Shown one piece after another: positions 1 to 11,281 of a stretch of 64,000 nt of DNA. A program made the position numbers and the translations under genes. The notes under the pieces are model-generated. The model was not told the origin of the DNA, searched no databases, and saw nothing but the letters and a program-made list of their open reading frames with translations. The stretch lies in the NCBI RefSeq assembly GCF_008831285.2, contig NC_045147.1, positions 15,230,854-15,294,853 of the forward strand. Direction: 5' to 3'. How positions within the stretch are numbered: the stretch's first letter is position 1; each line of letters begins with the position of its first letter. Source of the DNA: Nymphaea colorata (taxonomy: Eukaryota > Streptophyta > Magnoliopsida > Nymphaeales > Nymphaeaceae).

Positions 1-3000
1 TAAAAAAAAAAAAGATAATGGTTTGAAGATTAATGATTGCATAAGCTTGAAAAGGCTTGTCTAATCGGTAGGTTAATTAGCTTGACGAATGTCTTTGACA
101 GTAGATTGGGAGCAAGTAGGCGGCTAGTTTCCGTTTTGAATCTTTCAAGTGTCAACTTAACTAACGTGTAAATTAAAGAGTAACGGGGTTGTGCTTCAAA
201 ACATAAAAAAGCAGACCTTGTATCCTATAAAGACAAGGGATTGAGTGGCAATTTTAGCTGTGTCTTTTGGATGGTAGGATGAAGTACCCCTCCTTTTCAA
301 CCAAAGTTAGTTTAACTAAAATTGTTTTTATGGTTTGTACCTGCACACTGTTCTGGAAACCACATTCTTTTGCAGTTCAGCAAAATGGTGGAGAAAAGAA
401 ATAGATAAACTATTTTTCAATTTTATAGGAACTACTTTCAAAGATCCCCCATACAGAGAAATTTCTGGTTCATCAGTTTCAGCAGAACAAGTAAACCTGC
501 AAGTCGCAACATTCAGTAGTGCACGTAAGAAGTTCATGATAGGCAACTGGCGGTGGACGCTTTTTCTCTTTTTATTCTCAAGAGAGTTGACTGGTTTCTC
601 ACTCTTTCTTTATTATGAACTGTACCTGGTCGCTTATTCTCTGCGTTATTCTCTGCGTTTTCTCCAAGGAAATTCAGCTACGGTATAAAGACGAATGTGC
701 TATATAAAGGGACATCAATGACTGATGTTGTTGACTGTTTCTAGTTCGTACGCATACTATTGTCATGCAACTGCTTCTTTTGCTTGAGACTGTGCACTTA
801 GTTTTTGCAGTCGAGTTTCATTCACAATTCAGCGACAATTCATGAACCAACATTCTCATGTAACTCCATTTCCACAGAACCAACATTAATGGCAACAGTG
901 GCGGAGAGAAACAATTTCTTGAGGGAAGTTTTCACTTATATACATAACATAGCGAATATTAAGGAAATTAATTTGAAAATAAAAGAAACCTTGAGGTGCA
1001 CCTGTGACTCCCCCAATGCAAATGCGTGCTTCAAAACTTTTTCGGGTCCAACTCATCGGTTGAACACAAATTGAAAACGGAGCACATATATGAGGATGTG
1101 AAGATAATAATACTATTGATCTTGCGCTGGTTCTGAGGGAGTCGGATGATACTTTGCATTCTTAATTTTGAGTTGTTTTATTCGTCCTTCTTTTTCAAAT
1201 CACGATCCTCAGGGGGCATAGAATAAGAATAGAGAACAAGAAATAAATCCAACAACTACAGTACTTAAGGGTTTAACCAAGTAAAAAGAACTGAAAGAGC
1301 AAGGTACCGAAGCTAATTATGTCTTCTAATGAAGGAAAAATAATATTTCTGCCTTACAACACTTTTAGTTGGATTTTTAGCTTCAGGCTCACATTAGACA
1401 TCCCATGCAAAGAACAAACGACTGAAAAGTGTAGCAAAATCCACCATTATAAATATATGAAATTAAGAAAAAAGTTAAGTTTAATAGCTTAAAGAGCTAA
1501 AGAGAACCCGTTACCTGGCACACAAACAATGTGGGATATGTCAGGAAATGTTTCGCTTCTTTCTTTTTCCTCTTGCTTCATTATTACATAAAAACATTTT
1601 TAATTCATGAAATACGTATTTTACTCATTGCCGTGCCAAGGTATTTTTTCTTGCGAAATTTTAGTTCTATAACCATCAGACGCGTAGATTTGTCTTAACT
1701 GGTGTCTCCCTTTTTACACACATTCAGGGTAAAAATATTAAGCATTAATGAGACGAGAAATGTGGTTGGGTAGGAGTAGGAGAAAGAGAAAGAAAGAGAA
1801 ACAGGGGAGGGAGAAGGACGGAGATGTATATAAATAAGTGAACATATTAAGATGGGTCTTTGAGGGGCTCACATACTGTACTGGCCTTAGCGTAATGAGG
1901 TAGAGTGCGGCACCAAGTTGATGATGTATTGTTTTTACTTTATTTTGGAGGTCTTTTTCAATTCGAAAGTTAAGTTTGTTATTGTTTACAGTTTAAAGGA
2001 ATAGCACTCACCAGAATTAAATTGATGACCACCCTTTTACCAGTCCACCAACCCAACTACCTATACTACACTCCTCGGACTGTTACTACAGTTAAGTAAA
2101 TAATTATGTACCGGCTGCAGCCAAAGGAAGGCCTCGACTGCTAACCGTGGACTTACCACTATTAGATTTTCTTCTTCCTTCTTTTACTTAGAGACATTGG
2201 AAATCTTCGTATCACATTGGCAGTCGTGTTTGTAACCAATAAAAAACATTAACTTCCCATATGTCAAGTCGGACATATATCAAGCCAAAGCTTCATGGTG
2301 AAGACAATCGGATACAGTATGATGACAAGATAAAGACTTAGAAATTGCCTATAGTGACGAGATCGGATGGACCCCTAAAAGAATTCGTGCTTTGTTTGGT
2401 TGTATAAAGTCTGTACAAATCGTCATTGGAGGATTAACTTTGCATAAACTTGTAGAAAGTCCAGAACCCAGCCCCTGGATCCTTCCATTTTTTCCCAAAT
2501 AAATGACTGCAAAAGAATATACAAAACTTTAATCCGTTGAATATTCTTTACTACGTAAACTTCATTTCTGGACACATCAAGCTGAACCGATGCACTTTTA
2601 ATCAAAAAAAAAAAAATCACGAACTTACTTTAGTTTGGAGATTTAGATCAGTAGTAATTTTCTACTGTAACCCTGTCGAACATTCATGCCAACAGGTTGA
2701 TGGAATTGTATTTTAGCAAGGGTCGTTTTAGGCTCTACAGTTCTGGCTTTTCGCACGGACAGCCCATCTACTGCTGATAAATTTCAGAAGAATCAAAATC
2801 TAACCATTTAATGGATATAAATATATTGTTCTTCCAACTAATTGGATGGTAATTCTGTATTGATTCCTTCAGATCTGATTTCATATAGGGGTCCAAGTGA
2901 GCTACATGATCACTTAGGCTGGATTGGGCATTACTCAAGTTCACTTATTGCAGATTCATAAAACAGTAACAACATTTTGTTCAAAGCTCTCATGAGAAAT

Positions 3001-5404
3001 AAAACTTTTCGGTTTACATCGCGCATCTGGCTAGATCTGAATCCAATACATGACATGTCGAAAGCAAATGGATGTGCGTAGGTTGATTTTTCCATCCTGA
3101 AATCCGATTTCATCCTATCCAGTAGTGGAGCTAGTGTGTAATTGGTGTGGACCACTGCCCACGCCAACCCTTGAAATGCTTATTGTAACTGAGCTGAACC
3201 TAGGTTCAAACCTAGGTGCAGTACAAGCATTCATCCTACTATGCCAGAGGTTGGCTTCTTAACCAAAATTTTCTGACTCCGCCGCTGAACCCATCGAGTG
3301 GAGACTCACTTGCAGAAAATGAAAGTCAATCTGGGTTGGAAATGGGCGACCCTTGGTGTGAACGAAAGTCCATCACTTTTCATCTCTGTCCCCAACCCCC
3401 AACTCGCAGCCATTTAATACCGCAGCAGACATAGGGAGATGACTTATCTTGACCGACATTCATGTTTCATTTAAGGCCCCAACAAATCCCACTGCATGAA
3501 CAGACCGGAAAAGTGAAGGCAAAAAAGTTCGGAACGGAAAAAAGCCATACATGCTGATGAGAAAAATGGCACCAATCTGGCCAAAATATTAAATTGTCAT
3601 TGTTCTCTTTGACAAGTCCAATGAGAAACTCTTCAAATCCCTTGTTTGCATTTCCTCTATAACATCATCTTGTACATTTATATAAGTAATTAACATAGAT
3701 GAAATCGCCACATTTTTTTTAATGTATACTCCTTCACAGTAAAACCACCAAGGTCGTATCTTTATACTTCAAAGGTTTTAGCTTATTTCGGAACTAGGAT
3801 AGATCTACAGTACATCATTCAATGAGGATGTCGCACACTATTTGCAACCCAGAAAGTGACCATCAGATTCAAAGCCATGACCAAAACTCTTCTACCTGCA
3901 ACCTTTTTAGAAACAGGCCGAGCAACACCCCCCATGCCTTCTCTTCTTTCTTCAAGAGGTAAAGACCCCACTTTGGTTTATCAAACATTGATGAATTCTA
4001 ACTATTGAGATCAAAACCCTAAAGAGAAGACTGGACTGCAAGAGGAAAAGCGACATCGGCATCTAAGCCGGATGAGTCCGGTCTCCAAGCCTGAGATTGA
4101 AAAGCCCTCGCCCTTGCTAGCTGAACCACTACCAGTTTAGGCTTCCATGATGAAGAAAATATATAGGACCCAGTCATTAAGGGATGTTGGGTTCGGTGCT
4201 GGATCTCAACTCTGTTCCATCTGCACATCGGATTCTATATCAGATTGGAATATACAAAAGCACGCACATATGAGCCAAAAACTGGGAAGGAATTCAATTA
4301 GATGAGAAGATCATCCATTTAGGTTATACTGAAAATTGGTTTCGGAAATCAAGTTTGAGATAAAGACCGAACAAAAGTCCAACTAGGTGAGATCAATTTG
4401 GTGCATGAGACTCTCGTTAAAGGTTAAATTGATTCTGTCTCGAGACCGTTCATATGCCTACTTATGAAGGAGAATTACAACATGGTTCCTTTCACAATCT
4501 AGTTTCGATCTGATTCTACCCACCACTAATTGGCTTGCCCTTGTTAGGAATCCCATGGATTGTTTCCATTTTTTATCAAGTTAAACCCCACAAAATGAAG
4601 CATTCTATACAGTAGTCTGTTAGAAATTGATTTTCCTTCTTTTACAGGCCAATTGGAATTAATGACAAGCACACCAATTATACCTAGTGAATCCCTAGGC
4701 ATTGACTCCATCTTCCTCAAGTCCAAAAACAATAATTAGCTTACCTAATTTTGTTGGCAAATTAAATGTTTCTTGATAACACTAGACACAATAACATTCC
4801 TTGCAAATTCCACTAAAGGTCGAACTATAAGTCACTTCCTGCAAATGCTCTCAATTTCTGTGTTTCTAGATTTTGAAAGAAAACTAGGATACTGACTAAG
4901 TTGTGACACAATTGAAAAGAACCTTGGCTACAAGTGGCTTGTCATGATAAGTTCAAACTTAATATGACCTCTAGATATAGGAGAATCAACGGTGTTGATA
5001 TTTCAAAGGCCTTGATATGAACGCAGAGATATGGCAGGCTAAATTAGGACAGTGAGGTCTGCGACTTTTTGATCCTTAGATTCCTGCACCCGTCCTTCTT
5101 CCGTTGGCAACTTCACTTTCAGGTCTACCACGGCTACCACCCGGCGCAAAGAGAGATATCGTTCTTTGGCTCTGATCTTGCACGAGGTAAGAAAGCGTCA
5201 GGCGTGGGGCAGTAGAGGTCAGATCAGGTACACACAAAGTCCAAGAGGGTGGTCAGTGTGGTTTGTTGGCTTCCTTCAATTCCTCTTTGATTATCATATC
5301 ATCTCTGCTTTCATTATTCACATGGTTGTGTCCTTTCTCCGGTTACCTTTTCCCTGTTGCTGATTTCCTCATCTGAGCGGTAAATTCCTGCAGTACTTTG
5401 TGCC
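1..5404. other. intergenic region, no recognised gene
   Basis: AT-rich DNA with only short, unconserved open frames. An exon-like stretch at 375-540 is listed separately. A self-complementary stretch with the arms CTAGGTT/AACCTAG lies near 3200-3216. I see no RNA gene, and no transposon end I could pair with confidence. Confidence 0.6.
375..540 (+). other. possible orphan exon or gene remnant
   Basis: A pyrimidine-rich stretch ending TTTTGCAG precedes an open frame of about 55 codons (SAKWWRKEIDKLFFNF, then FKDPPYREISG). Its composition is more protein-like than the surrounding frames. No start codon and no good donor were found, and I do not recognise the family. It could be a remnant exon or chance. 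Confidence 0.2.
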
Positions 5405-5411
5405 TATATAA
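5405..5411 (+). promoter_or_regulatory. probable TATA box of the plantacyanin gene
   Basis: TATATAA lies 101 bp before the plantacyanin ATG, a normal distance for a plant TATA box plus short leader. The leader that follows is CT-rich. Confidence 0.6.
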
Positions 5412-5511
5412 TGCTTTCATTGCTCATCCGTTCCCCCTCAAGCCCACCGCCATCACTCCAGCAGATCTCGATTCCCCTCTGCTGAAAACATAACTGTAGT
5501 TGCTTTGGGAG

Positions 5512-6425
5512 ATGGCCATGGGAAGAGGCAGTGCTTTTCTTGCTCTGGTTGCTCTCTGCGTCGTTGCCCACTTCTCGAGTGGGCACGCCGCGACTTATGT
5601 AGTCGGAGACAGCAGGGGCTGGACCTTCAACGTCGACAAATGGCCCGTCGGCAAAACTTTCCGAGCAGGGGATGTGCTCAGTGAGTATCTGTGATTCTTG
5701 TATCCATGACTGTTAACCTCAGATTCTGATCATTGTTCATTACGGATGTAGTTTACTTTTTTGGTTGAGCCAGACGTTAACAACTTACAGCTTAGAAAAG
5801 AGGCCGGAAAGCACTGTTCATGCTGCATCCCCACTTTAGCAGCCCATGGGAGTAGCGCCCACCCCTTGAGACATGTCCTATGTGGTTTTTAAGATGTAAC
5901 GACAATCAAACATTATTATAACCACTTTTAGGACTTTCTTCTATGCTGATGATGATTATTTTTTTGTTTTGGCTTCTCATGATAATTTAGTAAGCATGAT
6001 CCTATAAGAATCCCAACCTACGAATCCATAGAATGTGTGCCTCACAGTTTATAAATCTTAACTTAGACGGAGATGGAAACACTTTGGAGGTGTTTGGTAA
6101 CAGCAACACTGTATTAATGAAAATTTCATGAATCTATCTCAAAAATTGAGAGCGGATTTATGAAACACTGCAACTATTTTACAAGGTTTTGATTTCGTGA
6201 CTTTCTTGCATGTTGGGGCGAGCAGTTTTCAAGTACAACCCTATGCTCCACAACACTGTTGTGGTGAGCACGCTGGCCTACCAGAGCTGCGCGGCGACGA
6301 GGGATGCGAGGACTCTGACCTCCGGCAATGATCGGATCACTCTGAGCAGGGGAGTCAACTCTTTCATATGCACATTTGCAGGGCACTGCCAGGCCGGCAT
6401 GAAGATCCAAGTCGTTGCCAACTAG
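5512..6425 (+). CDS. plantacyanin (basic blue copper protein)
   Basis: Small secreted blue copper protein of the phytocyanin family; plantacyanins act in the apoplast, for example in pollen-tube guidance. Exons 5512..5680 and 6226..6425 (phase-1 intron of 545 bp) encode 122 residues. Residues 1-26 form a signal peptide (FLALVALCVVAH core). The mature protein starts ATYVVGDSRGWTF. The type-1 copper ligands are all visible: His65 (MLHNTVV), Cys105 (FICTF), His110 and Met115 (GHCQAGMKI). Cys78 and Cys111 would form the conserved disulfide. There is no proline-rich tail or GPI signal, so it is a plantacyanin and not a uclacyanin or stellacyanin. I chose the ATG at 5512; a second in-frame ATG lies two codons on. 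The intron carries sequence resembling a MITE family seen elsewhere in the window. Confidence 0.95.
6089..6172. repeat. MITE-like fragment in the plantacyanin intron
   Basis: GTGTTTGGTAACAG near the left and ATGAAACACTGCAAC near the right resemble the ends of the elements at 46279 and 61264. No matching target duplication was found, so it may be a truncated copy. Confidence 0.3.
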
Positions 6426-6586
6426 ATGGAACTTTGCCCCTTTTCTGTGTGCTCTGTATTATGGTTATGAAGATGGGTTTGATGTGTGTGGTAGTATCAT
6501 CTCCGAGATGGTAAGATAGTGTCTTCAATATAAGAAGCGTTTCTCTGCTTCTCGTCGTCTGAGACCTTATGTGACATTGCTCTGAT

Positions 6587-6592
6587 AAATAA
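6587..6592 (+). terminator. poly(A) signal of the plantacyanin gene
   Basis: AATAAA lies 162 bp after the stop codon in an AT-rich 3' region. Confidence 0.5.
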
Positions 6593-7005
6593 AGAGATGT
6601 TTCTCTCTGTCTCTCACATTTACTAATGCTTAATGTTGACAATGAATATTAAAAAAATTGAATTAATATACTTAAAAATACTATTATACCATTAATATAC
6701 AGGATTTGAAATAATGGGGTGTAGTGCAAATTGCTTGTCTATTGTAGACGAAACAAAAAGAGCACTTGTGTTCTGTTGGAACACAAAAGACACTGAGATC
6801 CCAACTTCAAAGTCGTTGACACATCAACCGAAAACCTTTTTTATGCAAATATGTCGCAAGTAAACAAAAAGTTCAAGAGAAAAGGGTACATAGAAAGAAG
6901 CCGAAGCTCCTTAATTCATTCCTTTTTTTTTATGCAATCCTTCATTACATCTTTACTTGCTCAAAACCGAGATGTCATGAAGCCCATTTACAATTGATCG
7001 ATATT

Positions 7006-7196
7006 GGTATCGACAGGGTCCGAGCCATAATTTTTTTATTGTGTGGGCTGACCAATTTTTAGGGGGCCTAATATATTTTTTGAAAACTCTTGCTGGGCTA
7101 AAATGCAATTTTTTAAAATTCAATCCTTAAAATTTTAAAATCTGAAAGTGGGGTAATAGCCCCTGCCGGCCCCCCGTCTTTGCCCCTGGATATGGA
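7006..7196. mobile_element. hAT-like MITE with degraded 8-bp target duplication
   Basis: The element is 7014..7188 (175 bp). One end starts CAGGGTCC and the other, read inward, starts CAGGGGCAAAG. The flanks GGTATCGA (7006-7013) and GATATGGA (7189-7196) agree at 6 of 8 positions. The interior is T-rich and has no coding capacity. CAGGG ends with 8-bp duplications are typical of hAT elements. Confidence 0.5.
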
Positions 7197-7885
7197 TCTC
7201 AAGAACAAATTTAAGAAGTTGTCCATCAATTAATTTTTCAACAATTGATTGAAAATGTTTATTATTTTTTTCCATTTGTAATACATTCTAACAAAAAGGC
7301 ATCAGAATTGTTGTGAAGTACAAAATACAAGTCAATGGAATATTTTACTGAACTCTTTCTTTCAAAGGATAAAATCTAAGTGTTCTGGATGACTCATGGG
7401 GGAAGTGGACTTTTAGCAAGCCATGATACCGTGGGCGCGACAGGATGATAACTTGGGCTATTTCAAATCAGATACCTTAATATTAGATATCTTAATATTG
7501 TGACACATCAACCAATCAATCTCTTGCCCTCAAGGTTGAGGGTTGTATGGGTGCTTAAGTTCAACTTTTGTCATTTCAATATTGTTTTTAAAAAAAGCGT
7601 AGTATCCATGAGAATTGAACTAACAATATATTGTTACCAGCTCGACCAACTACAGTGTCACTCCAATCTGCCACTATTGACAAAATCAATTATAACGACT
7701 AGTACACAAACAGTCACTTGTTTTTTCCTCTCTTTACCTCCTCCACTGCTTCTCCGTAAATGCTTGAGTCCCTATGCTTCACATTTGCTTGTTTTCTTCT
7801 TGAGAAAAGTCCTAGTGCTGATATCAGTATTCAAGTGTACTTTTATCTATATGAAAACATTGTGCAAATTTATGGAGGCCACATG
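7197..7885. other. intergenic, nothing recognised
   Basis: AT-rich sequence between the hAT-like MITE and the TRIM. The open frames are short and unconserved, and the longest runs into the TRIM. Confidence 0.5.
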
Positions 7886-7890
7886 GTACC

Positions 7891-8081
7891 TATAACAACC
7901 CGACCCACTCCCGGGCTCGGGCCCCTGGTTCGACGGATCCCAACCCGTCCCCTAGCAGTTTCGGTTCCAATCCTAAAAAGGCTAGGAACCAGGACAATCA
8001 TCTCATTAATAGCCTCCCATTATAAGCCCTTGAAGATTCCTCACAATCTTCGATACGGGACTAAACTTCTGGGGTGTTACA
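7891..8081 (-). repeat. 3' LTR of the TRIM
   Basis: A 191-bp copy. It carries a 24-bp segment absent from the other LTR; its boundary bases suggest loss by a short-homology deletion in the 5' copy. Open frames crossing it are incidental. Confidence 0.9.
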
Positions 8082-8098
8082 ATCCACCCCCCTTAAAG

Positions 8099-8118
8099 CA
8101 CACGCGTCCGCGCGTGTG
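8099..8118. other. perfect GC-rich hairpin inside the TRIM
   Basis: CACACGCG and CGCGTGTG form an 8-bp stem with a TCCG loop, between the primer-binding site and the polypurine tract. Confidence 0.7.
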
Positions 8119-8138
8119 GGACCCCAAGGCCGAGTGTT

Positions 8139-8156
8139 GAAACTGCTCTGATACCA
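8139..8156 (-). other. tRNA-iMet primer-binding site of the TRIM
   Basis: Minus-strand TGGTATCAGAGCAGTTTC. The first 12 bases complement the 3' end of plant initiator methionine tRNA, the usual primer of plant LTR elements. Confidence 0.85.
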
Positions 8157-8157
8157 C

Positions 8158-8324
8158 TATAACAACCCGACCCACTCCCAGGCTCGGGCCCCTGGTTCGA
8201 CGGATCCCAACCCGTCCCCTAGCAGTTTCGGTTTCAATCCTAAAAAGGCTAGGAACCAGGACAATCATCTCATTAATAGCCTCCCACAATCTTCGATACG
8301 GGACTAAACTTCTGGGGTGTTACA
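8158..8324 (-). repeat. 5' LTR of the TRIM
   Basis: A 167-bp copy directly followed, on the minus strand, by one spacer base and the tRNA primer-binding site. It ends at an exact GTACC target duplication. Confidence 0.9.
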
Positions 8325-8329
8325 GTACC

Positions 8330-9330
8330 CCACATGCATTACCGTGCTCTTAACAAAAGTAAAGGGACTCGATTCAAGTAGACTAATCTTTTTCCCTTTA
8401 CACAACAGTTCAGTAGTAACTTCATGTTCTAAGAAAGTGTTTTATAAGAAAACATTATAACTTTCGGAGCATATGTCGTTAGAATATATTTTCGAAGAAC
8501 ACACATGCTCAAACAAAACAAATTATACGACTTTCAAACATACATTTTAATAACATATATTTTAAAAATGCAGTGTTCTTCTTATCAAACCAAATGCCTT
8601 TGGTTTGCCTCGTCCAATTCTCCATGAAACTCCAGTGTAATTAATTTGTAGCATCGACTCTTTATCTGGTTCAGGATTACCTCGTGTTTCTCCGCATCAA
8701 ATGCCTCCCTACTGGCGTTCATCTTCCAAGAACATGGTCTAAAACCTAGTGAACCTAATTTTTTGGGTTTCAAAAACTAATGGAACATTAAGCTCGTGGT
8801 TGGTCAGACTGGTGGACTGTTAAAAGCACCAATGCAATTTTTGTGGTCGTTGTTTTTCTGCACTGTAAATAATGACAGGTATTACCGTCCAGTGAAGTAA
8901 CTCTAAGTTCACAATGCAAGTAAAAAGAAGAAGAGGGAGCATCCTCGTTTTTTAAGGTATCTCTCCATTCCCCTCTTTCATTCTTTCTAACATTCGCGTA
9001 AATAAAGGAAGGTTAAACTATGAGCGAGAAAGTCTCGTGGCCCGGCCTTTTTTTTTTTTTTTTGTCTCAAATGATGATTGAGGGACGTTTTGTCTGGACA
9101 CTATGGAGAAAACTTGCAGCCGCAGAAAAATTACTGATCTGTCGTTACCCACAAAATGAACGCCTTAAAATCAGATGGTCGTAGGGGCACATAATTAATA
9201 GCTTAAGACACTTTAATCCATACATGCTTATGTTACCCTTTATTTTGTTTTATCAACATCAATGTGTCAACGTTCAATATTAGTTCTTCCTTGGAGATGT
9301 GCTAAATTGTTAAGGTTTGTACCTCTAATA
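8330..9330. other. intergenic, nothing recognised
   Basis: AT-rich, with a poly-T run near 9048-9063. No gene or paired repeat ends seen. Confidence 0.5.
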
Positions 9331-9842
9331 GCGCTGCACAACGAGCCGAGCCAACTCGTGCTCGACTGAACTCGTTCGAAAAAACTCGGCTTATACTCGA
9401 CTCGTTTATAAACGAGCCGAGTTCGAGCTTACGAAGATACTCGAAACGATAAACGAGTCAAGTTCAAGTTTCAAGAGTTCAACTCGTTTATACTCGACTC
9501 GACTCGCAAATCAGTATTTTGTATAATATTGTCAAAACCGATTCACCGAAGCATCGGTTTCAACTTCTATGATAAAAGCAAATTTTCACAAGTTACATGA
9601 GTTATCACTTACACGAGTTAACATTTGCATGAGTTAAACGAGTTAATCCTTACACGTGTTAACGCTAAATAAGTTAATGCTTAAGCCAGTTAAATGGGTT
9701 AAACAAGCCGAGTTCGATCTTGATTTTGTACAGTCGAGTCAAGCTTGATCTTGACTCAACTCAAATTGGAGCCGATCTAGAGCTGAAGCTTTTTAAGCCG
9801 AATCGAGTTCGATCGAGCTGGCCAAACTCGAGCTTCTCGTGG
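9331..9842. repeat. CTCGAGT/CGAGTC-rich interspersed repeat
   Basis: About 500 bp in which ACTCG, CGAGT, CGAGCC and GAGTTCGA recur many times in both orientations, concentrated at the two ends and sparser in an AT-rich middle containing repeated ACGAGTTAA-like units. There is no coding capacity. The pattern resembles non-autonomous DNA transposons loaded with subterminal transposase-binding motifs. I could not pair target duplications. Confidence 0.6.
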
Positions 9843-11179
9843 CATCTACATCTACTAAATAAAGTTGCTGATTCAGAGCATGCCCCAGTGCTGTATAAGA
9901 CAAAAATTGTTATAACATAAATTTGAGCTACCCTCACAGCTAATGGCCGGTTTCAGACATAGCACTGGCGCATGCTGCTGAATGAAATGAAGGAATGACT
10001 GGACATGTCAGTTTTATATTGTGCGAGCCTTTTAAGATCAAAGAGAATGGTGGCAGGGAATTAAGTAGTCACCGGAATTCGGGAATCCACAGGCAGGACT
10101 GCCCATCACAATCATGCCAACCACAATTTATCCATGCGTCCACACGTTGTTTGATACTTGGTAGGGATTTAAGGGGAGTGAACATGGATTCTTTCTGGGT
10201 ATGGGTGTTAATGTCAATCCAATTTAATGTTCAGATCATCCACTTTTAGGCTCAGATTAATTCAGTCTCAAACTCAGATTAATTCATAGCTGTAGATTTG
10301 TTTGGCGTTTGGAGCTTGGACTAGGAAATCAGTGGTTTGAGGTTTTTCAACCCATCAAATCTTGTTTATACGGGAAAAAACAGGATTTTTTTTTTATTTC
10401 TTGGGTTTTAAACATATTTTTTTGACTTGATGTTAGCTCCTTCCATTTTTAGGTCAATTGATTATTCCAAATCATAGATTTGAGGGTCTCATTTAACAAA
10501 TATTGGCTCAAATTTGGATATTTAACATCACGACTATGCATTAGAACCATGGATCCCGCGGCTCTCAAATCACAAAGGACGGGGTCTAACTTGAGATTTC
10601 AAGATGTAAAATTTACAAATTTCGTGATCCTTGCATCTTAATTTCAAACACATGAGATTTGATCAAGTCCTTGGTAGAAATTAATGCAGTAAAAAGTCGT
10701 AGAATCTAAGATATCATAACCCATAAGATCTTAAAATACATTGAATATAAGATGCTAGGTGATCAAACACAGTTTCTAAGAGTTTCTCTACAAGGCAAAT
10801 CCTTGTTTCTTCACGTAAATGGCGAAACAGCAGTTCCTCTGCCTTTTGCTCCTCTCGAGTAAATATTTCAATGGAGATTGCTCCATTGATGGGTACAATT
10901 AACTTCTCAGGATAGAATGGCATGCCATCATCTTTTATTCTTTGATCAATATGCTTGTATTTCTTTCATCAGTTGTCGTCCATGATCTTCTCTGCATCTC
11001 CCCCTTCTCTCTCCTGTTCTTTGTGGATATCCTACTACTGCTTTGAAGTAATTAGGCCCCAAAACTGAAGTCGATGACGGCCATCTAAATCTGCTTCTTA
11101 TTACTGCCATAGTCTTGTGGTGTTATCGTCATTGAATTATACTTTGCAATACTCTCAGGTTTTTAATAATATACAATCA
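9843..11179. other. intergenic, nothing recognised
   Basis: No conserved frame. Positions 10240-10720 contain T-rich, low-information sequence with recurring AATCTTG/GAGATTT words, possibly an old unclassified repeat. Confidence 0.45.
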
Positions 11180-11281
11180 GTGTGTGAAATCTTTCAATAT
11201 GATGGAAAACAATTTCTCACGGTGTGTGAAATCTTTCAATATGATGGATCTACAGTGTGTGTGTGTGTGTGTGTGTGTGTG
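11180..11281 (+). repeat. 42-bp duplication followed by (GT)n microsatellite
   Basis: A 27-bp block starting GTGTGTGAAATC occurs at 11180-11206 and 11222-11248 (42-bp spacing). A (GT)13 tract follows at 11255-11281. Confidence 0.85.

Larger units (their letters stand above)
7891..8324 (-). mobile_element. TRIM (miniature LTR retrotransposon), apparently complete
   Basis: Non-autonomous LTR element of 434 bp on the minus strand. Two LTRs (8158..8324 is the 5' LTR, 7891..8081 the 3' LTR) flank a 76-bp interior with no coding capacity. On the minus strand the LTR starts TGTAACACCC and ends GTTGTTATA. One base later comes a primer-binding site, TGGTATCAGAGC, complementary to the 3' end of initiator tRNA-Met. 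A purine tract, AAGGGGGGTGG, sits next to the 3' LTR. Identical 5-bp duplications (GTACC) flank it at 7886-7890 and 8325-8329. The LTRs differ by two substitutions over 167 aligned bases plus one 24-bp indel, so insertion is fairly recent. Mobilisation would need proteins from an autonomous element. Confidence 0.92.

Noticed and set aside
7760-8289. Frames of 70-126 codons over the TRIM
   Set aside because: They run across LTR and interior sequence of a non-coding element.
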